64,000 bases of DNA from Halictus rubicundus (GCF_050948215.1 NC_135151.1:11324220-11388219); one strand, 5' to 3'; counted from the stretch's first letter, positions 22,961-34,953 are shown. The notes: generated by a model not told the origin, from the sequence alone. Numbers and translations are program-made.

Positions 22961-23490
22961 GAAAAAAAAGAACGAAAAATTAGACTGCAATTGGAAGCTC
23001 TGATGCTTTCGGACAAAAGCTTGATATAAGTGGCTTCGAAGTAAATGCTGATGGTCGAGGCGACTCTGCACGCGGAAGTAAGGAAGTGTCGGCTGACGTA
23101 TCGGTTTGTTTCGGTTTTATTAATCTTGTTACTTTGCCGGTCGGCTGGGTACGAAAGCACTGTGTCGTGCGTCTTTGCATAGAATCCGTACAGCGGCGCG
23201 AAACTTTCAACGATCTCATCGATTTCCGAGCCGGGCACAGTGCACACGGTCACGCACAGATGCACAAAACGAATCAAGGGGGTCACAGGAACGATAATGC
23301 GCCGATACTGCGCATTGATTTAGCCGGCCGAGTTCCCCCAGCCCGTCGACAATGACTCATGGTTACACTCTTTTCTCGAGTGCGAATCCTCGTGAACGCA
23401 TCCGCGCGAAGAAACGCGGCGAATTTATACGACCGGCTCTCCCGACCACACGTTCCCTTAAAATGCAGTCCCAAGTGAACAAAAATGAAC
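22961..23490. other. No gene recognised; CpG-rich
   Basis: ORFs of 63-112 codons occur on both strands, with no recognisable domain or repeat. Confidence 0.5.
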
Positions 23491-23705
23491 TACAGTGAAT
23501 TCTCGATATATGTCAACAACACGGGTCTTGCCAGCGACATATATCGTACAGGAGACATATCCCGAGCCGTGTTATGTTTACACTCCTCGGTGTCCGAGGC
23601 CTCTCGAGCTTCGGGCCCCGCACGGGGTATACTCCGCGGTAGTGGGGATAGTTTCGCGACGCTTATCATCCAGGCCTTCGCGACATATATAGAGAAATTA
23701 CTGTA
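23491..23705 (+). mobile_element. MITE-B, complete copy (TA-flanked, pogo/Tigger-like ends)
   Basis: Inverted ends CAGTGAATTCTCGATATATG (left) and the complement of CATATATAGAGAAATTACTG (right) are flanked by TA (23491-23492, 23704-23705). A CAGT start with a TA duplication is typical of pogo/Tigger-type Tc1/mariner elements. That assignment is inference. The 215-bp element is GC-rich inside (CGGGGTATACTCCGCGGTAG) and has no transposase. Partial relatives lie at 24108-24227, 26840-26930 and 52092-52272. ORFs found on both strands are shared by homology only. Confidence 0.82.
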
Positions 23706-24107
23706 GTTAGTTGCCATTCATATTTAATTCCTCATGATTTCTTTTGTGACTACAATCACTATTAGACTGTGGATCATTAGTGTGCCACATCTTTGTTTTT
23801 TTTTTTATTTTGATTTGTTACATCTTGATCGAGTCTTAACAATTTTCATCGAGTCTATACAAGTCGAGCCTATTTCACTGATCAATTTTCTACAAACATT
23901 TTGACCTCTTACCCGGAAATCAAATGTGACCTCGCAACCAACGAAGGAAATTATTCCATTTCATGTGCCCGCGATAGTTATTGTGGAATCGGGTTTTCCT
24001 GGACAAAGATAGAGACGTGAATACATTATACAGTGTCCCATGATCGTTAGTAATGGATCTATGGTCGGTCGCCGCAGAAAGTCGCCGTCGAAATGTTCAG
24101 GTCTGTA
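23706..24107. other. No gene recognised
   Basis: AT-rich unique sequence between two MITE-B copies. Confidence 0.5.
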
Positions 24108-24227
24108 CGAGCCTTTATGTTTACACTCCTCGGCCTCCGAGACCTTTCACGGGGTACACCTCGCGGTACTGGGGATAATTCCGCGACGTTTATCATCGAG
24201 GCCTGGGCGACATATATAGAGAAATCA
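24108..24227 (+). mobile_element. MITE-B, right-half fragment
   Basis: TTTATGTTTACACTCCTCGG, then ACGGGGTACACCTCGCGGTA and GCGACATATATAGAGAAATC, match the right two thirds of 23491-23705. The left terminus is missing. Confidence 0.8.
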
Positions 24228-24334
24228 TTCTATTCGTCAAGTATATTCACTAGCTTCTAAAAATGAGATACCGTTTTATGTATTACTCGTTTCTGACTTT
24301 GCCTGTTACCAAAATGAAAGGGAACCATCGAGAC

Positions 24335-24555
24335 ACAGTACACAAATATTTTGTATCCCAAAAAATTGCAAGACCATTCACAGAATTATTAATTGATTCC
24401 CGTGCAGCGGACATAAAAATGGAAGAATTCTATTAGAGAATATTGCAAATATATTCTGTATTCCAAAAAATTGGAAGATCGATCACGGAATTATTAATTG
24501 ACCAATTTTTAAATGGAAGAAATCTGTTAAAAAATATTGCAAAAATATTTTATGG
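24335..24555 (+). repeat. Two-copy ~105-bp repeat
   Basis: CCAAAAAATTGCAAGA...GAATTATTAATTGA recurs as CCAAAAAATTGGAAGA...GAATTATTAATTGA with an offset of 105 (24385 and 24490). A third partial unit follows. Confidence 0.7.
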
Positions 24556-25598
24556 GTTCCTATGGGTTCCGCATTCCAAAATTTCCTCTCGGGTTAATAA
24601 GAAATTCGATCCTAATACTCTATTTGCATAAAATAGTGTTTAATAAAATAACATTCATACACAGGCTCGAATAAAACTGTACAGTATACGTGTCAGTAAT
24701 TAGAACGATTTTTTAACATTCCTTTCGAACGCAAAGAAGTCCTGAAGAACCGCTCGCATACACCAAATTTACAATTTAATTGCTGCACGGTATACTGAAC
24801 AGCAATTTCGCAGGTTTCTCGATGGGGGTTCCAAGTCGAATCGCGAATAGCAACGCGAAACTGAAAGAAAAAGATCAATTGTGGGTTAAAGCCCGTAACG
24901 AGCATGCTCGCGGTACTTTTTCCGGCGTCTGGGGGCGCTCATTACATTGTGGTATCGCTAATTGCGGGCATGTATCATTCGATCTCTCGAACGGTGTCCA
25001 TCGTCGATGGAAAAAAAGCCAGGGAAGCGTCAGGACCTGAAACGAGCGTGCAAACCGCGAGAGAAAAAGAAAGAGAGAGAGAGAGAGAGAGAAAAGGGGG
25101 AGAGGGGGGAAGAGAAGAAGCATGCTTCATAAATTCATGGCCACGGACCCGGCGCGTTCTGTCGGAGGAAAAGGTGGCTCTCTCTCGGTGCTTGGCTCCT
25201 TTAATTGGTTTCCTACGCATCTGGGCTTGTAGTCGGCGGCAATAAACCGGTATCAAAGATTTATCGGCGGATCGGGCCGAGTCGAAGCGTTAAAGCCCGA
25301 GAAGCCGCGCGCACGCTCCTCGCGGGGATTAAATTGATTCCGGCGACGACGCGGCCAACGAAACCGCACCAACCGCGCATCGTTCGATTATCGACAGAGT
25401 GAACGACACTGTTCGATTTCTCGTTCGATCCTTCCTCGACTGGATCGCGACCAAATATCGCTTCGTTACGAAAACTTTTGGAGAACGAGCCTAATTAGGA
25501 CCTGCGCGCAGCTGCCCCTGGGTCAAACCATGAGAATCCTTTCATTTTGCCGATCTTCTGCTTCTGTTTCTTCTTCGAAATTATTATCGCATTTTTTA
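24556..25598. other. No gene recognised; contains a (GA)n tract
   Basis: A GA-rich microsatellite lies at 25059-25110. CpG-rich sequence on either side yields 62-113-codon ORFs on both strands without recognisable features. Confidence 0.5.
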
Positions 25599-25855
25599 TT
25601 AACTCTTTGCACTCGAAACTATTTTAACGCCAAAACGAAACGTTTCTTCCGACCTAGAATATTTCCCTTCTATATATATATATATTTTTTTTTTATGTTA
25701 TACATACGAAAATGGTGGAATTTACTCGTACAATACTGAAGTGTTTAGTAATTTATTAAATGCAAAAAAATTGAATAATGTAACAAATATTTTGAATAAT
25801 GCCATAGCAATTTTTAGTGACGCCTTATAATCGCCATTCGAATGCCAAGGGTTAA
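25599..25855 (-). mobile_element. piggyBac-like MITE, family P1, copy 2
   Basis: TTAA lies at both ends (25599-25602, 25852-25855). The left terminus CTCTTTGCACTCGAAA and right terminus CATTCGAATGCCAAGGG are inverted repeats of each other. The element is the reverse complement of 736-983. It includes a longer AT microsatellite (around 25674-25693) and a T-run absent from copy 1. It is non-coding. Confidence 0.85.
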
Positions 25856-26839
25856 TTGTTTTGTCTTCTATAATTTTCTCAAAGAGTTTGCTTATTTATG
25901 AATGAACCTGCGTACTCGTTTTGTAAATGTAACGTCGTTCGAAGGTGTGAACGAAGAATATTTGAAGCGGTGGAAGTATTTTCTTCGCCGTTTTGGCCAA
26001 CGAAGAGCTAAATTTTGGTTCTAGGTGACTGAGTGCCCGTGTGGGTTTTTCAGCCAGCCCTCTAGTCGCGTAATTCGCGGTTAGGGCTATAAATCGTGTT
26101 AAATGGAGCGATCGCCTAATGCTCGCAACTCTACACGCGCGGGCCTCGCGTGCGCTGGATTGTTTCGTTTCATCGAATCGATAGTAGCGAGCGCAGCCTA
26201 TTAATTCTAAATTGAATATTTGCTAAGTCCACGGGAAAAAAGACAACGTCAATTTTCTCAGATTTTGAGTTTAAACTACTCTTTGCGCTCTCTAATGGTA
26301 CGCTGCGTTTGCGAATGTAAGTCTTGAGAAAAATGTGTGCAGTAGCTGTTGGAGATTCTCCGGTGAACAACGGTGTGAAATTACATATTGGGAAATCAGT
26401 TTTCCTCTCACCGGGAATGTTAAATCTTTACGTTCCTCCTTTTTTCCCATGAACCCTTCATTTGTAATCCTCCAGGAATCTCTCTGTTCACTTTTCTCGG
26501 CGCTTTCGCGCGTAATCGGCCGCCATTGTGCGGTTAATTGATTCTTCGTGTTGCGCCGCTGCCACCGATAACGGCATTAATGATGTTAATGATATCTTTA
26601 TCGCGCGTGGCGAAAAAAATTCCGGAACGGAGTATGCCACTATTTATATTCGTTGATACGAACTCTAGTATACTCGAATTTATCGCGTCGGTTTTAATTC
26701 ATTTCTAAACGTGGACAAATAATTGCGTGACGGCTATTATCGAAGCACTGGAACGACTGTTAAACTTGCCTACTAATTATGAAAAGTCGTGAACTAGCCG
26801 ATGTCTGTATCATCACCGGGTGTCACGGGATGGGTAACC
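25856..26839. other. No gene recognised
   Basis: Mixed unique sequence. Only short ORFs (66-83 codons) without recognisable features. Confidence 0.5.
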
Positions 26840-26930
26840 GGATTCCTCTATATATGTCGCCAAGGCCTGGATGATAAACGTCGCGAAATTATCCCCACTA
26901 CCGCGGGTTCCGAGAAGGGAGTAAGAGAGT
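26840..26930 (-). mobile_element. MITE-B, fragment in reverse orientation
   Basis: GATTCCTCTATATATGTCGC, then CCTGGATGATAAACGTCGCG and TTATCCCCACTACCGCGGGT, are the complement of the right half of 23491-23705. The far end is lost after the CGCGGGT block. Confidence 0.78.
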
Positions 26931-27104
26931 CGCGAAGGCAAAGTCTCCGTACGTAACGTAATTAACGTTAATCTAGTTAATTCCTTTGGAAAATTACAAT
27001 TACCATATCGGTAACAGAGTACATACAAAGCAGTAAATAATTTGATTCGGCAACAGCATACCAACGTTATACTACGATTAGATTGTAGTAAGCTATATGT
27101 TTAA
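26931..27104. other. No gene recognised
   Basis: Short AT-rich spacer between two MITE copies. Confidence 0.5.
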
Positions 27105-27263
27105 TAGACTGAAAGTTTTATGCATTTGTGACAAAAACAAGTTGGTGCAGTTTGAAACAGTAGGATTAAAAAAATTCGAAGATATCCGTGTACTATTTTC
27201 AAAGAGAGAAGCTTTTCGATTTACCGTAGATAATTTGTATTCTGCTTAAAGGTCCGCAGTGTA
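27105..27263 (+). mobile_element. MITE-A copy
   Basis: The left end is TAGACTGAAAGTTTTATGCA. The right end is CTTAAAGGTCCGCAGTG then TA (27262-27263). The interior has the family's GTTGGTGCA block. The 159-bp copy is somewhat diverged. Confidence 0.75.
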
Positions 27264-27940
27264 ATTAAAAATTAGATATGCCAATACTTCTCTGTCCTTA
27301 AGAATACAATATTATCGTAGAGAAAACAATGAACGCACAAGAGATTGCGAAAGAGGAACAAAACGACGCTGGAACGGAGAAGAAAAAATGAACGATATTG
27401 AAAGTACAATAATGGCAGCGTTTAAAAGATAAAGAAGTATTCTCCTGTGGTGTTCTTCCGTTCCGCTACTCAAAACAGCTTTCAACGGTGCTCGAGAGTC
27501 AATGATCATTTTATGTAGCGTTAACTAAGTATTATTTCGGCTTACCAGTGATAAACTATAGTTCCGGACTAAACCCTCACCCGAGATGCACGTAATTCCC
27601 GGTGCATCTGTTGCATCAAACATTCATCTTTATTTACCGAATAAATGCAGTCTACACTCGCTCCCGAGACCGCCTCGCTTATCGCAAATTATACGCCAAA
27701 CAGAAATTACAGTTCTGTATTCGCGGAATGATTGCTTCGCGTCTACCTTTCTTGTTTCCTTCTTTTTTTTTTCTTTCTCGATTATCTGGAATTATTTTGT
27801 CAGGCGGAGGATAATTTATTATTTCGCGGGCCCGTGTGTACCTGTCGTTGTAGATTAGATTAAATTGATAATAAACAACAGCATATTTTGTACAATCAAA
27901 TTCTGCTCTCCTTCTTTTTCCACAAATTTGTCTGTAAAAT
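27264..27940. other. No gene recognised
   Basis: AT-rich unique sequence with no supported ORF. Confidence 0.5.
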
Positions 27941-28302
27941 GTCTATTTCCTACGCACGTGTACAATCCAATTTTAATTTGTACCAATTTATAGGCTAAAA
28001 CTAAATAAAATGAACAAATTCTTTAAAAAGCACATTCTGTTCTCTCTTGTTTCTTAAAAATTGCTATCACAAAGATTTCTATTTCCTACTCATGTCTATA
28101 GCCTACTTTCAATTTGCATCAATTTGTAGATTTAAATCAAGCTACACTCCCCTATTGCGAAAAGAAAGCCAACAAATCCTCAACAAGATAAATCGAACTC
28201 TGCTCACCTCCTCTACAAATTGATACTTGAAGCCACGATTTTCCGCAGACGTCTGCAATCTAGTATCAATTTGTGCTCAGGGAATGCATAAAATTGCAGT
28301 CA
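27941..28302. repeat. Two-copy ~136-bp repeat plus a MITE-A end remnant
   Basis: TCTATTTCCTACGCACGTGT...CCAATTTATAGG (from 27942) recurs as TCTATTTCCTACTCATGTCT...TCAATTTGTAGA (from 28078). At 28283-28302 AATGCATAAAATTGCAGTCA is an isolated inverted left end of MITE-A. Confidence 0.6.
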
Positions 28303-28959
28303 ATGCAACACTATCCTGCTTGTTTCGCAGCCTCGAGGCAAGGGGCTAATAGGCGGCGATCCTCCGATAAATAAACAAACGGAAAGGTCTTTCTATCGTC
28401 TCTCGATAGGCGTTATAAAGACTCCGGGTTTCACGAGGCAAAGGAAATAAAAAGCCACGGTGTCCGGTTTAGCGATGCGCGGGTTGCAACGCGCTGGCAT
28501 GATCGCGCCAGAAGAGGGAGAGAGAGAGAGACTCCATCAAGGCCACGGTAATCCTTTCCCGTGATAAATACAATTGCCTTCCCGGAATCGCGATAGAGCG
28601 AGCGAAGCGAGCGGAGTTCGCTCGCGACAAACTTAATTCGTTCGTAGGATAACGAGAGCGGATCGTAATAACGGAGGTAACCGCGAGCTAATCACGGTAA
28701 TCTTCTGATAAGTCGTGTTGCAGCGATCGACTGTGTTGTGGACGGTCCATTAATATCGGCGATATCTGGCCCGGCGGAAAGTGTCGGTAGATATACAACG
28801 GAAAATAGACTCGTGTGAGTTATGGCACGGGATCGTGTAGAAGGGATGGGAGAAGTAAAAAAATTTATGAGGTGGAGAGAAAAGAGGAACAGGATTGTGC
28901 TCACAATTCTGTTGCGTGACCTACGAAGTACCCACATTCGGCTTTACAGTGTAATTGCA
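28303..28959. other. No gene recognised; CpG-rich
   Basis: CpG-rich sequence with short overlapping ORFs and no recognisable features. A GA patch lies near 28517-28530. Confidence 0.5.
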
Positions 28960-29745
28960 CCGTTTAGTGTGGGCGGAGCCAAAGATTGCCCTCTGGAGCA
29001 TTGTCCTGGGCACCGTTGAGATCGAGGGCATCGAAGTCACGCCCCCTCGTAGCGCTCCGAGCACAAATATTAATTAAACTGTGCTGTCTTAGTGAATTGT
29101 AGGGAAAGGGCCATTTGATCACGCCCCGTGAGGCTCTCTACTTTGAGGAAGCTGGAAAACCGCGCATCTTCAAGGCACTACAGAGAAAAACACCAATGAA
29201 ACGACGCGTCGCGACGCCTCTTGAGCTGCTTTGTGTAGAAGAAGAAACGAAGTTATGCACCTTTAGAGCATTTTAAATAGCAAAGACAATGGAATCGTGG
29301 CCGTTGAGGCACTCTACATAGAGGGGGTAATGAAACCACGCCCATCGGATCATTTTCGATCGGAGGGGAACTGAAACCACGCCCTTTGATGGCACTCTAC
29401 AAAGAGGATCAAAGAAACTACGTCTCTCGAGATACTTTATGCAGGAAGAACGGTAGAACTAGTCTACTTGAGACATACTTCTCACAAGTAGTAATTGAAC
29501 CACGCCCCTCGAGACATGCTGCGTGGAGGGAGCAACGAAGCCACGCCCTCCTAGTGCACTTTACAAAGACAACGAAACTACGTTTGTCAGAATACTTTAT
29601 ACAGAAAGAACAATGACGCTACGTTCCCCAGGACATTCTACACAGAAAGAGCGACGAAACCACGCCCCCCTGAAACTGCTCTCCACACCAACAGTCACAA
29701 AACCACGCCCTCATGGTCCACTATAAAGAGAAATAGCAAGATAGA
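28960..29745 (+). repeat. CCACGCC-monomer cluster C (diverged ~41-bp units)
   Basis: The box CCACG or its variant CTACG/CTAGT starts at 29336, 29377, 29419, 29459, 29500, 29541, 29578, 29619, 29660 and 29703. Spacings are 41, 42, 40, 41, 41, 37, 41, 41 and 43. Less regular units extend upstream (TCACGCCCCCTCG near 29037, TCACGCCCCGTG near 29118). A typical unit reads AACGAAGCCACGCCCTCCTA followed by GTGCACTTTACAAAGAC. Sequence has drifted while the spacing has been kept, so this is an old array that has not been homogenised. Short ORFs across it are incidental. Confidence 0.87.
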
Positions 29746-31286
29746 CAGTCTTTTATTATTATTCATTCAGGTTAACCTCTCAACTTCGAGAGCTTGTTTG
29801 TTTCGTAATGCAATTTGCTCCAAAGTATTGCTCCCAGGGGCAACCTAAAATGCCCGGAAAAATGCACTTCAAACGCAATTCTTGGCGCCATTCTCCAGCG
29901 ATTTTCATCGATTTCACCGCGAAAGAATCACTGAAAGCGCACACTCGTTTGGAAAAACGCGCGCCCAAGCCAAGGGGGAACACCGCAAACGAATGTTTGC
30001 AATTACTCGAGCGATAAATACCGATTTACGAGCGCCGGAGAGCCTCGGAGAGCTGTGATTGAAGTGACTCATAGATTACACTAAAGTTTAAGTGCCGGCA
30101 CTCTTGGTCTTCATACAAATCCCAACGATAATACGCGACGCGTATCCAGTAGTAGGTAGCAGCGAGGTGCAAGTAAAACGTAACATTGATGCGCCATTAA
30201 CGAGTCCGACGAGGAATAACCGTGTAATCACCTCCGGCCAGCGTGATTCGTTGCAAATCGCGCATGCAAATCATGGTCGAACCTGCTGCACGGTTTTTTT
30301 CGAGGCTTCGAGAGACCCCGGCGTGTCCGGTGGAGTTAACAGGTTGGCGTCGGATTTCTTTCTCGACCCGTCCAATTTCGTTCCGTTGCCAATCAGTAAT
30401 TAAGCTAGCAGTTCTCTTCTAATAATTTTAATAAGTCGTATGTAATGTAAAAGTGTTATTAAATACATTCGTTTCTGTCATGAATGCATGAAATCCGCCG
30501 TCGTCTACTCGTGAAACCTGCAAGCCTCCCGTCGCAGCTACCATTTGAAAACCGTTCTGGTGATAATAAAATTAGAGTAAAAATGTCCGCAATAGCCCCT
30601 ACTGTCTCCAATAGCCCCAGAAGACGATCCCATGAAAACCGGTTCACGGAGAATGGCGCACCGTCCACCTCTAAACAGAGCTCAGGGATGTGTAAGAGCA
30701 TCTTCGTGAAAGATGCCGATAATCCCGGGGTAAAAACCGGTGTCACGGAGTTCGCATCCCCTAAATCGGTTGGAATCGGCTCGCGCCAAGCCGGCCCCAA
30801 CCCCTCGGACGAGGCCGCTCCATTAATTTGTCCGTTACGCGAAACGGAGTAATATCGATAGTATCTGGAGGGTTGGCGAACGGGGTGGTAGCGGAGGAGG
30901 GTTAGCGGTTAGGGTGGTCGAGGGCAGAGGCGAGGGGTGGAAACAGCGCGGATTCATGGGTTACGCTAGCTCTCGGGGTTCTGACGTCACGTCGCTTGTA
31001 CGCAAGTTTACTACCACCACCGTTGCCACCACCACCCCCGCTGGCAGCGTCGGCGTGTTACTACTTCCACTAGTACTACCACTAGGGATGGGATCAAGTT
31101 CACCTGTGTTTACGGATCCGAGACAATTTTAGAGTCAATTTTAATCAGCAAGTTTCGCTCCGTCGATTCCGAACCTGTTCGAAAGCTGCACGGCTTCGAT
31201 CAGCCTAAGCGATATATGTAACTCGATATTTAGTACACGTTAATATCGAGCCTGGCTCGGTATACGTAAGATCGAAAAGGGTCGAT
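29746..31286. other. No gene recognised
   Basis: Mixed unique sequence. 30459-30852 is open on both strands (122 codons +, 113 codons -) with no domain I recognise. 30880-31130 is GC-rich with trinucleotide-like CCA runs. No supported gene. Confidence 0.45.
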
Positions 31287-31541
31287 GTGAAAATGCTTGT
31301 TATTCTACTTCGCGTTATTCTCTTTGCGATTTTGGTCAAGACTGTGCATCTAATTCCTGAAGAACCAAATAAATCATTGAAACATGTGTTATCTAATACA
31401 CCAACGGATAGGTATTCTCGTTGCTGTGAAGAAGGCAGTTGGGACGACACGGGGGTAAAAGGAGACCCCACCTGTTCATCATTTTATACGCTGACATTGT
31501 CACTCCGATCGATAGCAAAATTACGCGTACCTACTGACTAG
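31287..31541 (+). CDS. Possible small secreted peptide ORF (very uncertain)
   Basis: An 84-codon ORF begins with a short basic residue and a hydrophobic stretch (MKMLVILLRVILFAILV, residues 1-17) that resembles a signal peptide. The rest is hydrophilic, with a Cys-Cys pair near residues 46-47 and one further Cys near 61. The odd cysteine number and the absence of a recognisable family or an upstream promoter argue against a real gene. A chance hydrophobic ORF in AT-rich DNA is equally likely. Confidence 0.12.
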   Translation: MKMLVILLRVILFAILVKTVHLIPEEPNKSLKHVLSNTPTDRYSRCCEEGSWDDTGVKGDPTCSSFYTLTLSLRSIAKLRVPTD

Positions 31542-32078
31542 ACCGCGGGTCTTTGTGCAAAATAAAAATTTTCTTCAGCAACTACAAGGTACTGGAACCA
31601 AATTAAAATTGGTTTGTTCCTTTAATATTTTTAACAGACTAATGTGTCCGTACCCTTTTCATGTCTCTACTGTTCAAAATTGCAGTAACCTATTTGTATA
31701 ACCAATCAGACTCGCATTCCTCCTAGCTGCCTTCTTTATAGCAACAAACATCGCCATCACCACCCGTTTCTCATGTCTCCCAGAATTCAAAAGACTCCCT
31801 CCGGTACACAATCTAATTGTCTCAAGAAAACGTTTCGGATATTTGAAAAAATCCTCGTCCGCAAAGTTCTCAACGAACGACTCCACAAAAGAACCACAGA
31901 CTTCGCCTAAACGAATCAAGCAAATGCTTGCAAGGTGCTCAACGCCATCGCTGCCGCCACCGCTACAATGGCCGCCGGTGGATCCGCGGGTCGGCGCGAC
32001 ATCATGCTAGAGGGTGTGCGGGGGTGTGTTTGCTGCACCAACACCGTCGACGGTTGCACCCCTCCTTGCTCCAGGTTC
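31542..32078. other. No gene recognised
   Basis: Unique sequence grading into GC-rich DNA after 31930. Overlapping ORFs extend across the CT tract downstream and are not credible. Confidence 0.5.

Positions 32079-32126
<48 letters not shown>
32079..32126. repeat. (CT)n microsatellite
   Basis: A CT dinucleotide tract with one TT interruption. All reading frames through it give Ser-Leu or Arg-Glu repeats, which explains the 201-codon plus ORF (31935-32540). Confidence 0.95.
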
Positions 32127-32129
<3 letters not shown>

Positions 32130-33569
32130 TGTCGGTATCGCGAGAAAGCGTGTGCCTATCGCTGTCGCTACCATTACGATTGCCAGTGTTTGCGTCACTC
32201 GCACCATTCTATTACCACCACTGGCGTGACTGCGCCTAGTCTCCTCGTAACCTCCTCCGCCAGCGAAGACATCGGCTACGACGACGACGACGACGACTAC
32301 CAACAACGACCGAAGACTATGACGGTCTCCTATACGCGCTACCGCGTTGCATTACTGACGGAGGCACACCACCACCACGGAGGTCCTCGACAGATGGCTG
32401 GAAACGTGTGCAGGGCTGTGAATAAGACAGAGAAAAATCAGTTGCGCGGGCTGTTCGAGGGGTACGAGGATGTTGAAGGGGTGGGTAGACAGAGAGACGG
32501 AGAAACTGTTGAAGATGGACTGAGAAACTATAGAAGATAGAAAGAGAAAGAGGGGGGGGGTTGCAGCAGAGTCGAACGTCTCCGGTAGTCTCCTCCTTTT
32601 TCGGCCAGATAGTCTCCTTCTTTCCTTCTTTTCTTTCTGCGGGCGCGATCAGCCGTCTACCCTCTTCTATCTTCTTTCATCCTCTTCCGCGATGACTGTT
32701 GTCCTCGTTGCACTGGCAGGTGCTCGCCGAATTACCGCAGAAGCCTCCCCCAAGAGGGAAAAAGACGAAAAGCGAGCAGGGGCCGAGCGAGAAAGCGGCA
32801 ACGAGAGAGCCGATACCTAATCCTCCCTTCGTTGGCCCACCCTCGGCAGGAAATCAATAGAGAGGGACTCTAGCCCTCCCTCTGTACCCTCTCCTGCTCG
32901 CTGCACCCCTTCGGCCCGTTTCTCTCTTTCTTCTTCGTCCCCGTTCACGTCGAGGCCTCTCCGTTCCGTTTCGTTCGTTCCTTCCTTCCTTCCTTCCTTC
33001 CTTCTTTTTTCCATGGGAAGCGTCGTCCTTTTTCCGACCGGCACGACGAACTTTCGAAACCGGACTGCCTCTTGTTTGCACCCTCTACTCTCTGACCCCC
33101 CCCCCCGTTCCGTCTCACTCTCCCGTCCCTCCGTTTCGTCTCGCTTCTCCTATAGCGACGATACCACGCGCCGATCGCGTCCTCTAATCTCCCGCGAGGA
33201 ACCTGCTAATTGCCGTGATTCGTCGCTTCTTCTGATACCCATTCGCGGGCCACTACGAAATTATTGCACGGGGAGGGGGATGATCGGCGGTGAATTTGCG
33301 ATCATTCTGTGCGCGATGATTTGGGGCTGTTGGTGAGCTGAGGATCTTCGGGGGAAATGTTGTTGAGATTGATTGGAGGAAGGTTGAAATTTATTTGCTT
33401 TTCTTGTTTGTTGGTTTGAAGCGGTTCGAGTGTTTGAGACGGTTTTAGTGAAAGGTGATCGCGATTTTTTATATTCGTTCCTGTGCAAATTTTGGAATGT
33501 TTGAAGGCTTGAATTGAAAGTGGAAGGTGGTTCTTCCATAAAATTTATGTAACCTGTTGGTTAGCTCAG
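32127..33569. other. No gene recognised; microsatellite-dense GC-rich block
   Basis: It contains (ACG)n at 32275-32299, a (CCTT)n tract at 32976-33004 and a C-run at 33096-33106. The CpG- and pyrimidine-rich composition is promoter- or 5'UTR-like. I found no TATA, initiator or start codon plus donor combination strong enough to call a gene. Confidence 0.45.
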
Positions 33570-34020
33570 TTAGAATTGATTCGATTTTAAGGGGATTCTT
33601 CGAGTCAAGTCTAGAATGTATTCCCCTTGGAATTTTTAGACGTCTGATGGATTAAATGAAAGGCGAAAGATGCCACTTGATAAGAGCACTCATATCTTGA
33701 AAAAAGTACGAGACCGTATCGGAAAATCGGTACGGCCAAAATTGATTCGATTTTAGCCGGTTTCCTCGAGTCAATTTTGAGAATATGTTCCAGTATGCAT
33801 TTTTAAACTTCTGAGGGCTTAAATTAAAGATAAAAGATCGCTCTTTATGGTAGGATGGTTTTCCATTTAAAAAGAAGTTCGGTATCATGTCTCAAAATTG
33901 GAATGGACAAGACTTTGAGGAGTGATTTTAAGCCAATTCCCGTAGGAATTTTTGAACTTTTGTGGGCTGGAAGTAAAGGTGGCGCTTTGTGATAAGGGTA
34001 GATACGCAAAATAAAAATTT
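33570..34020 (+). repeat. Diverged ~165-bp tandem repeat, about three copies
   Basis: TTGATTCGATTTTA, then TTCGAGTCAA, GAATTTTTAGAC and GGMTKRAADKAAAGRYGRAA-like blocks occur at about 33575, 33740 and (weaker) 33918. The spacing is 165 and then ~175. Confidence 0.65.
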
Positions 34021-34951
34021 TCTGTTTTGACAATCTGGAATAAACTTGCGCTAAACAGTTGCGTGTTGCATCAAGTGAATTTAAATAGCATGTTGTGGTT
34101 TAAAGAACCGGATTTAAATTCTAAGGCGAGGATTTTAAAAACTGCGCCATCCCCTAACATCAACCGGTTCTCTACCTCTGTCTCTGGACCCTGAAAAGTT
34201 GTTTGTGGGTCTGAACGGACCCAAGCATTGTACGACGAGGGTTAAACAGAAACAACCGCGTGCCGCGGACGACAATGGATCGATGTCCGAGGCTGTTTCA
34301 CTCGCTGAACGCGACCCTTGAAATAAAATTGAAGACTTTGGGACAAAAATGCATGCAAATAGCCTTATTTTAGTAAAATTGCGCTCGTTGAAGTCTTGCG
34401 TATTTTTATAAATCGCTGATTATTCGGTACAAGGATCAAACGATCTTCGAAATCCAAAAGTCTGAGAAGCTCTCTAGGTTGTCTGAACCTTGCAGCAAGG
34501 TGTTCTAACTGTTAATGACCGAAATTGTGCTGGAAAATTTGCAAATTTAACTGTTTCTTCTTAAAAAATAAATCTCGACCACGAACTCGGTATTTATTCG
34601 ATGCTTTGCCATTGAAAGACTTGTCCTAAAGGAATTTTATTTTTCTTGGGAGTATGTTCAACTTTTCTCGAGGCTGCTTTGTATATTTTTGTTCCATCCT
34701 GTATTCATCTCTTTAGCCATCCTACACACTGGCATTTTCCACGTTCGTTCGTTGTCCGGATGACTTCTTTATAGTCGAGAGAAATATGGAAAATTAATAC
34801 ACCAGCGTTAAAAAATATTTGATCGCCTGCTACAGCATTCACGGTTTACGGGAGAGAAAACAAAAGGCAATGCGGTCCATTGTCTTACGATTGTTGTTTC
34901 GCCATTTCTCTGCGATTGCATGCATTACTCTCGAATATGTAAAAGCCGAAG

Positions 34952-34953
<2 letters not shown>
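34021..34953. other. No gene recognised
   Basis: AT-rich unique sequence without ORFs of note. Confidence 0.5.

Noticed and set aside
30459..30852. Overlapping ORFs of 122 (+) and 113 (-) codons
   Set aside because: Open on both strands with no recognisable family. Weak internal repetition of AAAACCGGT-type words suggests a degenerate repeat.
31935..32540. 201-codon plus-strand ORF
   Set aside because: It runs through a (CT)n tract and an (ACG)n tract giving Ser-Leu and Asp runs. Other frames are open too.
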